Source: Streptomyces beigongshangae (GTDB taxonomy: Bacteria; Actinomycetota; Actinomycetes; Streptomycetales; Streptomycetaceae). From it: DNA of 64,000 nt. The notes under the pieces were generated by a model, which was given only the letters and a program-made list of their open reading frames with translations, was not told the DNA's origin and made no database searches. Shown here one piece after another: positions 34,874 to 44,746 of the stretch. The DNA is taken from contig NZ_JAHKJW010000007.1 of assembly GCF_019710745.1 (NCBI RefSeq), positions 62,001 through 126,000 on the forward strand. Reading direction: 5' to 3'. Position 1 is the first letter of the stretch. The number at the start of each line of letters is the position of its first letter. Made by a program: the position numbers and the translations under genes.

Positions 34874-36652
34874 ATGACCACCGGTCCTGCCCGCCCGGGC
34901 CACCGGGCACTCGCGGGGCACCTGCTCCCGCAGCGTGCCCGTATCACCATCGGTGTCGTCGTCGGTCTGACGGGCAGCGTACTGGGGCTGGCCCAGCCGC
35001 TGGCGGCCAAGCGCGTGATGGACGACATGGGCCAGGGCCGGCCGGCGGCCGGTACGGTCCTCGTCCTCAGCGTGCTGGTGGTCGCCGGGGCCGTCCTGGT
35101 GGGGCTGGGCCACTACCTGCTCCAGTACTCGGCCGAGTCCGTCGTCTGTGCCGCCCGCCGCCGGCTGGCCGACCGCATCCTGCGGCTCCGCGTGCCCGTG
35201 GTGGAGGACACCGAACCCGGCGACCTGATCTCCCGGGTGACCTCCGACACGACGCTGCTGCGCCAGAGCGCCCCGCAAGCAGTGTCCGCGGCGGTCACCG
35301 GCACACTGGTCACCGCGGCGACGGTGGTGCTGATGGGGCTGCTCGACGCCGTGCTGCTGTGCGTCACCCTGGCGGTCGTCGCCTTCGTCGGTCTCCTCGT
35401 CGCCCTGGTGGCCCCCCGGATCGGCCGGGCCACCCGCGGCACCCAGGAAGCGGTGGGACGCATCGGAGTCGCCCTGGAGCGGGCGCTGGGTGCCTTCCGT
35501 ACCGTCAAGGCGTCGGGGGCCGAGCGCCAGGAGGCCGAGGCACTGCACCGGGCGGCCGAGGACGCACGGTGCACCGCGGTGCACGCCGCCCGGTGGGAAG
35601 CGGTGTCGGCGACGGTCTCGGCAGTCGTCGTCCAGGTCAGCTTTCTCGTGGTGCTCGGGGTGGGTGGCGCACGCGTCGCCTCCGGCGCCATCGGTGTCTC
35701 CACCCTCGTCGCCTTCCTGCTCTACCTCTTCGCCCTCGCTCCCCGGATCGGGCAACTGGTGGAGGGCGTGGGCCAGTTGCAGGTGGCATCAGCAGCCGCG
35801 ACCCGCATCGAGCAGGTGGAGGAGCTCGACGTCGAACACGTGGAGCACGTGGAACCCGAGGCACCCGAGGCAGCCGGGGAAGGGGCAGCCGGGCGGTTCC
35901 CCCTCACGGTGGCGTTCCATCAGGTGTCCTTCAGCTACCGGCCCGAAGCCCCCACCGTCCATCACGACGTCTCCTTCACCCTTCCCGCCCGCGGGCTGAC
36001 CGCGTTCGTCGGCCCCTCGGGCGCGGGCAAGACCACGCTCTTCTCCCTGATGGAGCGCTTCTACGAACCCGACTCCGGTCACATCCTGCTGGGGGGCGAA
36101 GACGTCCGGCAGTGGCCGCTGCACCGGCTGCGCGCCTGCATCGGCTACGTCGAGCAGGACGTCCCCGTCCTCGCGGGGACCCTGCGGGACAACCTGACAC
36201 TCGGCGGCGTCACCCCCTCCCGGGACGAACTCGCACGTGTTCTGCGTCTGACCCGGCTGGACGAGGTCGCCGACCGCTCGCCCCGCGGGCTGGACACCGA
36301 CGTCGGCCACCGCGGCAGCCGGCTCTCCGGCGGCGAACGCCAGCGCGTGGCGATCGCCCGCGCCCTGCTGCGCCGCCCGTCGCTGCTCCTGCTCGACGAG
36401 GCCACCTCCCAGCTCGACGCGGCCAACGAAGCGGCCTTGCGGGACACCATCGCCGGCACCGCCCACGACACCACCGTGCTCGTCATCGCCCACCGCCTGT
36501 CCACCGTGACGGCCGCCCACCGGATCGTGGTCATGGAGACGGGACGGGTACGGGCCGTGGGCACCCACACCGACCTCCTCGCCCGGGACGCGCTCTACGA
36601 CGAGCTGGTGAACACCCAGCTCCTGAACGGCGGTTCCGCTCATGAGCGGTAG
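34874..36652 (+). CDS. Lasso peptide ABC exporter (D protein)
   Basis: A 592-residue fused exporter: six membrane helices (about 20-290) and an ATPase domain (about 340-585) with Walker A GPSGAGKTT, signature RLSGGERQRVAIA, Walker B LLLLDEATS and His switch IAHRLS. It starts 4 bases after the protease gene. It would export the mature lasso peptide and provide self-protection. An EHVEHVEPEAPEAAGE-type acidic linker joins the two halves. Confidence 0.93.
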   Translation: MTTGPARPGHRALAGHLLPQRARITIGVVVGLTGSVLGLAQPLAAKRVMDDMGQGRPAAGTVLVLSVLVVAGAVLVGLGHYLLQYSAESVVCAARRRLADRILRLRVPVVEDTEPGDLISRVTSDTTLLRQSAPQAVSAAVTGTLVTAATVVLMGLLDAVLLCVTLAVVAFVGLLVALVAPRIGRATRGTQEAVGRIGVALERALGAFRTVKASGAERQEAEALHRAAEDARCTAVHAARWEAVSATVSAVVVQVSFLVVLGVGGARVASGAIGVSTLVAFLLYLFALAPRIGQLVEGVGQLQVASAAATRIEQVEELDVEHVEHVEPEAPEAAGEGAAGRFPLTVAFHQVSFSYRPEAPTVHHDVSFTLPARGLTAFVGPSGAGKTTLFSLMERFYEPDSGHILLGGEDVRQWPLHRLRACIGYVEQDVPVLAGTLRDNLTLGGVTPSRDELARVLRLTRLDEVADRSPRGLDTDVGHRGSRLSGGERQRVAIARALLRRPSLLLLDEATSQLDAANEAALRDTIAGTAHDTTVLVIAHRLSTVTAAHRIVVMETGRVRAVGTHTDLLARDALYDELVNTQLLNGGSAHER

Positions 36653-36734
36653 ACACCGGTGTGCGGCTACGGTGTGGAGCGGCAGGCGAGCGGGACTGCG
36701 AGGGCGAGGACGAGATGGTTGCGGAGGGGCGGAG

Positions 36735-37004
36735 ATGAGACGTCTGCGGGGGTTCGGTGCGGTGGTGGCCGCCGGAACGGTGGCGCTGGTGCTGGCGGGA
36801 TGCGGCACCCCGACGGACACCAGCGAGATCGTCACGTTCACCGACGAGCACGGCCGCGTCTGCACTGCGGCGGTGATCGTCGACAAGGAGCAGAACGAGG
36901 GCGACGACTACGAGGTCTCAAGCCTCGACTGCGAATACCCGCCCGAGGGACGGACACCGGGGCCCACCCGCTACTCGCCCCTCCCGGACCGGGACGCGAA
37001 GTGA
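36735..37004 (+). CDS. Small lipoprotein of unknown function
   Basis: An 89-residue protein with a lipoprotein signal ending LVLAGCGT (Cys23). The short mature part (DEHGRVCTAAVIVDKEQNEG, SSLDCEYPPEG) has two Cys that may form a disulfide. It lies 82 bases after the lasso exporter on the same strand, but I see no tie to the lasso pathway. Confidence 0.65.
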   Translation: MRRLRGFGAVVAAGTVALVLAGCGTPTDTSEIVTFTDEHGRVCTAAVIVDKEQNEGDDYEVSSLDCEYPPEGRTPGPTRYSPLPDRDAK

Positions 37005-37098
37005 CCGCAGCCGGTGCGTCTCCATGGCGGGCGGTGCCGTTCCCCGTCGCCCGGACGGCGTTTTGCCGGAGCGGCAACAGAAGTGGCGTGACCGGGAC

Positions 37099-37833
37099 AT
37101 GAGGGGTGACGGTGGGACCGTGACTGACAACATCACGGGATCACCCGCGTCCGACACCCCCTCCCTCCCCTCCCCCGCCTCCCTTCGCTCCTCTCCCTTC
37201 CCTGCCGACGGATACGTCGGAGACCCCGCGGTGCGGGCGGAGTGGGACGACCGGTACACCGACCGGCAGCAGTTGTGGAGCGGCCGGCCCAACGGTGCAC
37301 TCGTGACCGAGGTCGCCGGCCTCGAACCCGGACGGGTGCTCGACGTCGGCTGCGGCGAGGGCGCGGACGCCGTCTGGCTCGCACGCGGCGGCTGGGACGT
37401 GACCGCGCTCGAGGTCTCGGGCGTGGCGCTGGAGCGGGCGGCGGAACACGCGCGGGACGCCGGCCTCACCATTCGCTGGGTGCACGCCGCGCTGACGGAA
37501 GCGGCGCTTCCGCCGGCCTCCTTCGACCTGGTCTCCGCACAGTACCCGGCTCTGCTGCGCACTCCCGACGCCGCGGCCGAGCGAGCGCTGCTCGCGGCCG
37601 TCGCCCCCGGTGGCACGCTGCTGCTCGTGCACCACGCGGGGATGGACAGCCAGCAGGCGCACGACAGCGAGTTCGACCCGGCCGACTACGTCTGGCCCTC
37701 GATGGTCACCGCTCTGCTCGACGACGACTGGACGGTGGAGGTGGACGAGGTACGGCCGCGGGTGGTGCCCGAGGGCGGTGCCGGTGCGCACCACACCGAC
37801 GACGTGGTGCTGCGGGCGCGCCGGCTGCGCTGA
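37099..37833 (+). CDS. Class I SAM-dependent methyltransferase
   Basis: A 244-residue methyltransferase (or 237 from the GTG at 37120). Motif I is VLDVGCGEGADAVWLARGG, followed by DVTALEVSGVALERAAEHA and post-motif FDLVSAQYPAL. It resembles the TehB/thiopurine-type group and has a Ser/Pro-rich N-terminus. The substrate is unknown. Position after the lasso cluster makes a tailoring role conceivable, but the spacing (94 bp, separate promoter possible) gives no proof. Confidence 0.85.
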   Translation: MRGDGGTVTDNITGSPASDTPSLPSPASLRSSPFPADGYVGDPAVRAEWDDRYTDRQQLWSGRPNGALVTEVAGLEPGRVLDVGCGEGADAVWLARGGWDVTALEVSGVALERAAEHARDAGLTIRWVHAALTEAALPPASFDLVSAQYPALLRTPDAAAERALLAAVAPGGTLLLVHHAGMDSQQAHDSEFDPADYVWPSMVTALLDDDWTVEVDEVRPRVVPEGGAGAHHTDDVVLRARRLR

Positions 37834-38005
37834 CTGCCCCCTCCTCCCCCGCTGGGCGCAGACCCGGTACGGGGCAGAGGGACCGCAAGGGGTGGGCCCC
37901 GCCGGCCGGGCCGGTCACCGCGCCCCCTGCCCCACAGTGCGCCGAGCAGGGAAGCGCCGACCTGCGCCGCCGCTCCGGGCCCGCGGGGACCCGTCGTACG
38001 GATCG

Positions 38006-38503
38006 TCAGCGGCAGCAGCAGCGCGGCCCCGGCCGCAGCCCGACCGTGCCGCGGGCGACCGGACGGCCGAGCCCGCCGGCCCCTCCGGTTCCCGGCTCGA
38101 TGATGTCGAAGGCCGGGTGCCCCGGTCGCAGTACGGCTCCCGGGAGCCGCTGGCGGCCGAGCAGCCGCAGGCCGCGGCCGCCGGGAGCGGTGAGGTCCAG
38201 CCGGTGGTGGGCCGTGCCGTCGCGGGCGGTGACCCGCACCTCTCCCCGGACGGCGAGGCCGCTCCCCAGCGGGGGCCAGTCGAGGTGGCCCTCGGCCCGG
38301 GCCCGCGGATCCGGGTCGTCCAGGAACGCCTCGGCGTCGTCCACGGTGACGGCGAGCGTCAACCGCGCCCGCGCCCGCTCCCCGCCGGGCCCGGTGGACG
38401 CGGCGCAGACACCGTGCAGGGTCTGCGCGAACGTCAGCGAGGTCGTCCGGCGGTGGCCCGGGACCGGGCGTACGGCGGGCACCGCCGGCGGCTGCTCCAG
38501 CAT
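38006..38503 (-). CDS. Possible fragment resembling the N-terminal domain of actinobacterial GMC oxidoreductases
   Basis: A 165-residue frame containing LTFAQTLHGVCAAS, ARLTLAVTVDDAEAFLDDPDPRARAEGHLDW and GHPAFDIIEPGT. This pattern (VDD...F..DP...GH) recalls the beta-domain that precedes GMC oxidoreductases in some actinobacteria; no FAD-binding part follows. Upstream, another frame reads VSAASVQFTGVLRGRMRATG, so a frameshift near 38540 may have split the gene. It could be a remnant or a stand-alone domain; the call is weak. Confidence 0.35.
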   Translation of the reverse strand: MLEQPPAVPAVRPVPGHRRTTSLTFAQTLHGVCAASTGPGGERARARLTLAVTVDDAEAFLDDPDPRARAEGHLDWPPLGSGLAVRGEVRVTARDGTAHHRLDLTAPGGRGLRLLGRQRLPGAVLRPGHPAFDIIEPGTGGAGGLGRPVARGTVGLRPGPRCCCR

Positions 38504-38883
38504 CCGGCGGGCGGCGGCCGGCCACCCGGCCGCCGCAGCCTCCCCGTGGCGCGCATCCGGCCCCGCAGTACCCCGGTGAACTGCACCGACGCAGCCGACA
38601 CGCCGTCACCCCCGTCGCCCCCCGTTACCCCCGGCCGAATTCCCCGGCCCCGAACGACGCTACGGCGGATCCGGCCCCGCGGCGTCAACCGCCGGCGGTA
38701 ATCCGTTGTGGTACCGCCGCGGTAGCGCTCCGGCCCGTACAACCGGCGCGGTAGCCGGGGCCGTCCCGACCGGCCGCCGCGGCCCGGCAGGGCCCCCGCC
38801 GGGCCGCGGCAGGACTGAAAAAGCCTCCGGCTCCCCGTACGGCCGGAGGGCTGGAGGCAGGCTGACGCAAAGGGCCTCGGCTG
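38504..38883. other. Intergenic region
   Basis: 380 bp without a firm gene, apart from the possible out-of-frame 5' part of the preceding entry. Two TACCGC/GCGGTA-type small palindromes occur near 38712-38725 and 38740-38753. Confidence 0.4.
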
Positions 38884-39222
38884 TCAGGCGACAGCCGCGG
38901 ACAGACCGGAGGGGAAGAAGTCGCTCCATTGGTCCGCCGGGAAGAGTTCCTGGGCCAGTTGCAGCAGACGTTGCGGCTGCTGGCTCAGGCCGGTGACCGT
39001 CAGCGTCCGGTTCGCTTCCTGGCAGGCCAGCCGCTGGTGGACGAGCAGATGCAGCGCGGAGACGTCCATGAACTGGGCTTCCCGTAGGTCCCAGACCACT
39101 TCGGTGACGGACTGCGGCAGTTTCTGGGCGGTGGCGAGCAGGTTGGGCAGGGTGTCGAAGTCGATCTCTCCGCGCGGGCGGATCACAACCGTGGTGCCGT
39201 CGATCGTGGTGCTGATGCTCAT
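38884..39222 (-). CDS. STAS-domain anti-sigma factor antagonist
   Basis: A 112-residue STAS protein: TTIDGTTVVIRPRGEIDFDT, VVWDLREAQFMDVSALHLLV and RTLTVTGLSQQPQRLLQLAQ. The usual phospho-Ser region DxSGL/xxL is present as MDVSALHLL. It would regulate an anti-sigma kinase; a HATPase gene of that type lies 730 bp away on the same strand. The ATG at 39222 starts the conserved domain. Confidence 0.85.
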   Translation of the reverse strand: MSISTTIDGTTVVIRPRGEIDFDTLPNLLATAQKLPQSVTEVVWDLREAQFMDVSALHLLVHQRLACQEANRTLTVTGLSQQPQRLLQLAQELFPADQWSDFFPSGLSAAVA

Positions 39223-39560
39223 GGCGGGCGCCCCCCATCGGGGGTTATGAGCCCAAGGATGCGCAGACGCCGGCAGAGGCCGCCTGGCAGCAATGGCGGG
39301 ACCGGGTGCCCATGAGGAGGGCGATTCCCGGAACCCGTGAACCGGCCCCCCGCAACCCGCAGCAACGGGAGGCCGATCAATCTCTTGTCCGGCCATCGTT
39401 GCACAGAGACAACCTTCCGGCCAGGACGTCCCGCGCTGCGGGACTCTCACGGACCGGTATGTACGTCATCGAGGCCGAATGTCGCCCCTCGAAGCCGCGG
39501 CCGCACGGCGGGAAACGTGGGTTGCCTACCGGTGGGGTGGGTCAGAGCCGGTGGGACGGG

Positions 39561-39749
39561 TCACAGTGTCGCCGGCTCGGGAAGCTCGCCGGGCTCCACC
39601 ACGACGACCTCGACGCGGGTGCAGCCGACCGCTTCCAGCGCCCTCCGGCGCTGCGTGGCCGAACGCTTGTTGTAGCGGCCGGCAGACGCCTGCGCCGCGC
39701 CGTCCGGGTCGGTCCACGTCAGGCTGTAGCGGCGTTTCGTACTCGTCAT
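39561..39749 (-). CDS. Small conserved Streptomyces protein
   Basis: A 62-residue basic protein: MTSTKRRYSLTWTDPDGAAQ, AGRYNKRSATQRRRALEAVG, TRVEVVVVEPGELPEPATL. The beta-strand pattern and 'TWTD..G....SAG.YNKR.AT.R...LEA.GC' resemble small hypothetical proteins common in this genus. GAGAGGA lies upstream of the ATG. Function is unknown. Confidence 0.65.
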   Translation of the reverse strand: MTSTKRRYSLTWTDPDGAAQASAGRYNKRSATQRRRALEAVGCTRVEVVVVEPGELPEPATL

Positions 39750-39949
39750 GCGGCCGTCCTCTCCGACGCCCCGGTCCGTGCAGGCCGTCATTCAAGCAGT
39801 TCATGGCCCGTTCAAGCCAGCAGCCTCCCATGCCCGGACCACGCCGGAAAGACCGGCCGTGGTGACCGGCGTGGCGTGGAGCACAGTGAGCTGTCCGAGA
39901 CGTACGGGGCACTCGGTAGCACCTCATGACCCACCCGGCATCTCGCCCG

Positions 39950-40411
39950 TTACAGGGCCAGGCGGGCGGTAATGGTCTTGCCGCCACCGTCCGGATGCCT
40001 CCGTACGACGACGCCGCGGCACAGCCGGCGGACCAGCGCCCAGCCGAAGCCGCCCGGCCTGCCGGGGTGCGCGGTGGCGGGCGTGGCGGGTTCCTCCGGG
40101 CTCGCGTCGGTGATGTGCAGGACCAGTTCGCCCTCGCTGACGCGGGCCTCGAAGCCGAGGAGGCCGCCACCGTGGCGGATCGCGTTGGTCACCAGCTCGC
40201 TGGTCACCAGCAGCGCGTCCCCGACGGTGGTGCGCGCCGCGGGACCGCCGTCGGCACGGGCACCGTAGAAGTCGCCCAGGACACGGCGTACTTCCTCGCG
40301 GGCTCCGGCGGCGGAGTCCACCTTTCGCTGCATGTGCCCCGTATCCACCGACTGCTCCCCCTGCTCCGCCGCGAACCGGCCGCCGCCTTCCACGCAACCG
40401 TCGTAGCCCAT
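39950..40411 (-). CDS. Anti-sigma-type ATP-binding protein (RsbW-like HATPase)
   Basis: A 153-residue HATPase_c protein with N box LLVTSELVTNAIRHGGG, G1 box LHITDASPEEP and G2 box GGFGWALVRRLCRG. Streptomyces encode many such kinases that bind sigma factors or STAS antagonists. An ATG at 40333 (MQRKVDSAAGA) would give a 127-residue protein and may be the true start. The STAS gene at 38884 is a potential partner. Confidence 0.85.
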   Translation of the reverse strand: MGYDGCVEGGGRFAAEQGEQSVDTGHMQRKVDSAAGAREEVRRVLGDFYGARADGGPAARTTVGDALLVTSELVTNAIRHGGGLLGFEARVSEGELVLHITDASPEEPATPATAHPGRPGGFGWALVRRLCRGVVVRRHPDGGGKTITARLAL

Positions 40412-40690
40412 ACTGCCTGCCGAACCCTCGTGCCCCCGCCACCGGCGATCAGACATGAGGCTCCGGCACCGGTCCGGGGACCGGCCGTCGCCGCCTGAGA
40501 AAAGCCGAAGCGGTACCTGGCCGCCGTGCGGCGGCGCCGGTAACGTGCCGGCGGTGCCCGCCTCCGTCCCGTTCGCACCACTGCCCACCCCGATCCCGCA
40601 CGAGGTGGGCCGCCGCCAACTCCTCCGCGGCCTCACCGCCGGGTTCGGCGGACAGGCCGCGACGAAGCCCCCACCGCACAAGGAGTCCGC

Positions 40691-41968
40691 ATGGCAACAC
40701 CGTTGAGCCGTCGCACCGTTCTGGCCGCCGGCACGGGCGCCGCCGCCGGTCTCGCCCTGCCCGGCGTCGCCGCGCACGCCGACGACCGTGCCGCCGGCAG
40801 TGTGAGATTCACCCTGAACGCCCGGGTGCTCGACGGCGGCGAACAGGTCACCTCGGTCACCCTCGGCACCTCCCGGCTCGGCCCGGTCGACCCGGCCGGT
40901 CTGACCACCGGCACCTTCACCGTGCACGCCAGGGCCACCAGCCCGATCCCCCTCACCGCCGGGGACGTCATCTACGGCGAGTACGACCTCGACCGCACGG
41001 TGACCGCCGTCCGGCTCGACCACCGCGGCGACATCGTCCTCGATCTGGACCACGCCGAGGGCCTGCCCGGCGGCGGCACCCTCGGCTACCTCGCGGGCCG
41101 GGGCCGCAACGTGATGCTCGACCTCGTCTACACCATCACCCAGCACACCCCGATCGCCCTGCGCGACCACCGCCTGATCACCATCGAGAACTTCGTGCAG
41201 AACCGCCGGCTGTCGGACCCCGAGGTGGACGCGTTCAGCTCCCACGTCTCCCGCTCGGGGATGAAGTACCGGCTGTACTCGCCCACCGGCCGCCGCCCCT
41301 CCCGACGGGGCGGGCACCCCCTCGTCGTCTGGCTGCACGGCGGGGGCGAGGGCGCCTCACTGCCCGACGGCTACTACGACAACGAGACCACGCTGCGGGC
41401 CAACCGCGGCGCGCTGGGCTTCGCCACCCCCCAGGCACAGCGCATCTTCGACGGCGCCTACGTCCTGGCCCCGCAGAGCACCTCCGCCTGGATGCAGGAC
41501 GGCCCCCGCTTCGCCCCCCTCATCCACGAGATCATCCGCGACGTCGTGCGCGGGAACCGCGTCGACCGCGACCGGATCCACGTCGCCGGCTGCAGCAACG
41601 GCGGCTACATGAGCATGAAGATGACCACCGTCTACCCCACCCTGTTCGCCTCTTCCGTACCGATCTGCGGCGTCGTCACATCCTTCCCGCCCGGCGGCGC
41701 ACCGCTGATCCCCGACAGCGAGCTGGCGGGGATCAGCACCCCCAGCTGGCTCGTCACCTCACGTGACGACACCACCGTGGACCCGCAGGCCAACACCGTC
41801 CACGCGCACGGCCTCATCCCCGGCTCGCTCATGACGCTCTACGACGACGTCACCTGGAACGGCCACCGGTTCTCCGGCCACTGGTCGTGGATCTACGTCG
41901 CCCGCAACGACCCCAGCACGAACGGGACCCGCATCTGGCAGTGGATGGCCGCCCGGCGCCGACGCTGA
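40691..41968 (+). CDS. Tat-exported alpha/beta-hydrolase (esterase)
   Basis: A 425-residue secreted protein. The Tat signal is SRRTVLAAGTGAAAGLALPG with cleavage near AHAD. An N-terminal beta domain (about 35-170) precedes a hydrolase domain with oxyanion region VVWLHGGGEGASLPDGYY, nucleophile elbow VAGCSNGGYMSM, SRDDTTVDPQAN with the likely Asp, and HRFSGHWSWIY with the His. It resembles PHB-depolymerase/feruloyl-esterase-type or prolyl-oligopeptidase-like esterases. The substrate is unknown. Confidence 0.85.
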   Translation: MATPLSRRTVLAAGTGAAAGLALPGVAAHADDRAAGSVRFTLNARVLDGGEQVTSVTLGTSRLGPVDPAGLTTGTFTVHARATSPIPLTAGDVIYGEYDLDRTVTAVRLDHRGDIVLDLDHAEGLPGGGTLGYLAGRGRNVMLDLVYTITQHTPIALRDHRLITIENFVQNRRLSDPEVDAFSSHVSRSGMKYRLYSPTGRRPSRRGGHPLVVWLHGGGEGASLPDGYYDNETTLRANRGALGFATPQAQRIFDGAYVLAPQSTSAWMQDGPRFAPLIHEIIRDVVRGNRVDRDRIHVAGCSNGGYMSMKMTTVYPTLFASSVPICGVVTSFPPGGAPLIPDSELAGISTPSWLVTSRDDTTVDPQANTVHAHGLIPGSLMTLYDDVTWNGHRFSGHWSWIYVARNDPSTNGTRIWQWMAARRRR

Positions 41969-42215
41969 CGGACCCCGTGGGCCCGGGGCCCGGGTGGAGA
42001 GGGCCGCTGCGGCTGCGGCACGAGCGCCCTCTCCGCGCCACCCGTGCACCCGTGCACCCGCTCCACCCCATCGGTGCGAATAGTCGCCGTTGCGCCGATT
42101 CCGCCGGTTGCCGGGTCGAGGATCGGTCTGCGGCTTCAGCGTTCCGGCGTTCCGGCGCTGTCCCTGTGGGTCCGGCCGCGCAGATCGACCGACGAGCGAG
42201 GAAGGGGGAGCGCGT

Positions 42216-42872
42216 ATGCATCTGACTCCGCACGAGCAGGAGCGTCTGCTGGTCCATGTGGCCGCCGACGTGGCCCGGCGGCGCCGTGAGCGGCACCTGC
42301 GGCTGAACTACCCGGAGGTCATGGCGCTGCTGACGGCCCACGTGTACGAGGAGGCCCGGGCCGGGGCGACGGTGGACGCGGTCATGGAGTCCGGCCGGCG
42401 GGTGCTGACCCGGGACGAGGTCATGGACGGGGTCCCGGAGATGATCGGCGACGTGCAGGTCGAGGCGACGTTCCCGGACGGTACGAAGCTGGTGACGATC
42501 CACGACCCGTTCGACGAGGCGGACAAGGACGTGGCCGTCCATCCGGGCAAGCTGGAACTCCTCCCCGACGACGAGGACCACCGGATCGTCTTCAACGCGG
42601 GGGCGGCCCACGTCGACCTGGTCGTGAGAAACCCCTGCGACCGTCCGGTCCAGGTGGGTTCGCACTACCACTTCGCCGAGGCCAACGAGGGACTCGACTT
42701 CGACCGTGAGGCCGCGCACGGCATGCGTCTGCACATCCCCTCGGGCACCTCGGAGCGGTTCGAGCCCGGCGACGAGCGCACCGTACGGCTGGTACCCATC
42801 GCGGGTGAGCGCGTCGTCCGGGGCCTGCGGGCCGGCAAGAGCGAGCGGGAGGCGAACCTCGATGCACGGTGA
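42216..42872 (+). CDS. ureAB: Urease gamma/beta fusion subunit
   Basis: A 218-residue fusion. Residues 1-100 are the gamma subunit ([20 protein letters not shown] then [20 protein letters not shown]); residues 110-218 are the beta subunit ([56 protein letters not shown]). Fusion of these chains is known in one of the two Streptomyces urease types. GGAAGGGGGA lies upstream of the ATG. It overlaps ureC by 11 bases. Confidence 0.95.
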   Translation: MHLTPHEQERLLVHVAADVARRRRERHLRLNYPEVMALLTAHVYEEARAGATVDAVMESGRRVLTRDEVMDGVPEMIGDVQVEATFPDGTKLVTIHDPFDEADKDVAVHPGKLELLPDDEDHRIVFNAGAAHVDLVVRNPCDRPVQVGSHYHFAEANEGLDFDREAAHGMRLHIPSGTSERFEPGDERTVRLVPIAGERVVRGLRAGKSEREANLDAR

Positions 42873-44691
42873 GACCGGGCGGCCGTACGACCCGCTGACG
42901 CGCTCCCGGTACGCCGACCTCTACGGTCCGACGGCCGGCGACCGGGTCCGGCTCGCCGACACCGACCTCGTGCTGCGCATCGACGCCGACCTCGGCGGCG
43001 GCCCCGGCCGCAGCGGTGACGAGATGGTCTTCGGCGGCGGCAAGGTGATCCGCGAGTCCATGGGCCAGTCGCACATTCCCCGCGACGATCCCCGCGAGCC
43101 GGCGGACACCGTGATCACCGGGGCACTGATCCTGGACCACTGGGGTGTGGTCAAGGCCGACGTCGGACTGCGCGACGGGCGGATCCAGGCGATCGGCAGG
43201 GCGTACAACCCCGAGACGATGGCGCCGGGTCCGGACGGTCTCCAGCGCTTCTCGGACTTCGTCGTCGGGCCCGAGACGGAGGTGATCGCGGGCAACGGGC
43301 GCATCCTGACCGCGGGCGGCGTCGACACCCATGTGCACTTCCTGTGTCCCGGTCAGATCCACGAGGCGCTCGCCTCGGGCGTGACCACGCTGATCGGCGG
43401 CGGCACCGGTCCGGCCGAGGGCAGCAAGGCGACCACGGTGACGCCGGGCAAGTGGCACCTGCAGCGGATGTTCGAGGCGCTGGACCCGTATCCGGTGAAC
43501 ATCGGCCTGCTCGCCAAGGGCAGCACGGTGTCCGAGAAGGCGCTGCGCGACCAGGTCGCCGCGGGCGCCCTCGGTTTCAAGATCCACGAGGACTGGGGCG
43601 CCACCCCGGCGGTGATCGACGCGGCCCTGAGGGTGTGCGACGAGACCGGCGTCCAGGTGGCCCTGCACGCCGACTCCCTCAACGAGTCCGGGTTCGTGCA
43701 GCAGACCTTCGCCGCGACGAGGAACCCGGCCGCCGAGGACGACCGGTACCGCAGCCTGCACGTCTTCCATGTCGAGGGTGCCGGCGGCGGCCACGCGCCC
43801 GACATGATCAGCCTGGTAGGCAGGCCGAACGTGCTGCCCGCGTCGACGAACCCCACCCGTCCCCTGACGGTCAACACCGTCAAGGAACACATCGACATGA
43901 TGATCGTGTGCCACCACCTCAATCCGGAGGTCGACGCGGACATGAAGTTCGCCGACTCCCGCATCCGGCCCTCCACCATGGCGGCCGAGGACCTGCTGCA
44001 CGACATGGGCGCCATCTCGATGATGTCCTCCGACGCGCAGGCCATGGGACGCATCGGCGAGATGATCATGCGGACCTGGCAGACCGCGCACGTCATGAAG
44101 ACCCGCTACGGCCACCTCCACGAGGACGACGCGCAGGCGGACAACTTCCGCGCCCGCCGCTACGTCGCCAAGTACACGATCAACCCGGCCATCACCCACG
44201 GCATCGACCACGAGGTCGGCTCCGTCGAGGTGGGCAAGCTGGCCGACCTGGTGCTGTGGGAGCCGAAGTTCTTCGGCGTGAAGACGCACATGGTCATCAA
44301 GGGCGGCCAGATCGCCTACGCGCAGATCGGCGACGCCAACGCCTCGATCCCCACCCCGCAGCCGTTCCTGCCGCGCCCGGTGTGGGGGGCCGGCGGCCGC
44401 TCCCCCGGCGCGAACTCCTTCAACTTCGTGGCCGGGCTCGCCGCCGACGGCGAGCTGTCCCGCAGCGGCCTGCTCAAGGGGCTGCGGGTCATCAAGGACA
44501 CCCGCGGGGTGACGAAGGCCGACATGGTGCACAACGACGGCGTGCCGGAGGTCGTCGTCGGCCCCGACACCTTCGACGTCACCATCGGCGGCGCCGTCGA
44601 ATCGGATGTGCGCACCACGGTCGACGGGCATCAGGTCGCGTTGAACTACGCCACCGAACTGCCCATGGCCCAGCGCTACTTCCTCTTCTGA
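42862..44691 (+). CDS. ureC: Urease alpha subunit
   Basis: A 609-residue catalytic subunit, about 40 longer than the usual ~570. All nickel ligands are present: His157, His159, carbamylated Lys240 (FKIHEDWG), His269, His303 and Asp391. The flap Cys350-His351 (VCHHLN) is also present. Extra length comes from an N-terminal extension, an insertion around 114-140 ([17 protein letters not shown]) and eight residues before His303. It hydrolyses urea to ammonia and carbamate. Confidence 0.95.
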   Translation: MHGETGRPYDPLTRSRYADLYGPTAGDRVRLADTDLVLRIDADLGGGPGRSGDEMVFGGGKVIRESMGQSHIPRDDPREPADTVITGALILDHWGVVKADVGLRDGRIQAIGRAYNPETMAPGPDGLQRFSDFVVGPETEVIAGNGRILTAGGVDTHVHFLCPGQIHEALASGVTTLIGGGTGPAEGSKATTVTPGKWHLQRMFEALDPYPVNIGLLAKGSTVSEKALRDQVAAGALGFKIHEDWGATPAVIDAALRVCDETGVQVALHADSLNESGFVQQTFAATRNPAAEDDRYRSLHVFHVEGAGGGHAPDMISLVGRPNVLPASTNPTRPLTVNTVKEHIDMMIVCHHLNPEVDADMKFADSRIRPSTMAAEDLLHDMGAISMMSSDAQAMGRIGEMIMRTWQTAHVMKTRYGHLHEDDAQADNFRARRYVAKYTINPAITHGIDHEVGSVEVGKLADLVLWEPKFFGVKTHMVIKGGQIAYAQIGDANASIPTPQPFLPRPVWGAGGRSPGANSFNFVAGLAADGELSRSGLLKGLRVIKDTRGVTKADMVHNDGVPEVVVGPDTFDVTIGGAVESDVRTTVDGHQVALNYATELPMAQRYFLF

Positions 44692-44699
44692 ACCGTCCG

Positions 44700-44715
44700 C
44701 GGCCCGTACGGGCCG
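44700..44715. promoter_or_regulatory. 16-bp perfect palindrome between ureC and ureF
   Basis: CGGCCCGTACGGGCCG lies 8 bases after the ureC stop in a 55-base gap. It can form a hairpin that may adjust expression of accessory genes relative to structural subunits, or be an operator. Confidence 0.4.
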
Positions 44716-44746
44716 TCCTTCTCGGAGAAAGGCGGGCCGCTGCTCC

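Noticed and set aside
37242..38579. 445-codon plus-strand frame after the methyltransferase motif
   Set aside because: Low-complexity Arg/Pro/Gly translation; starts inside the methyltransferase gene in the wrong frame.
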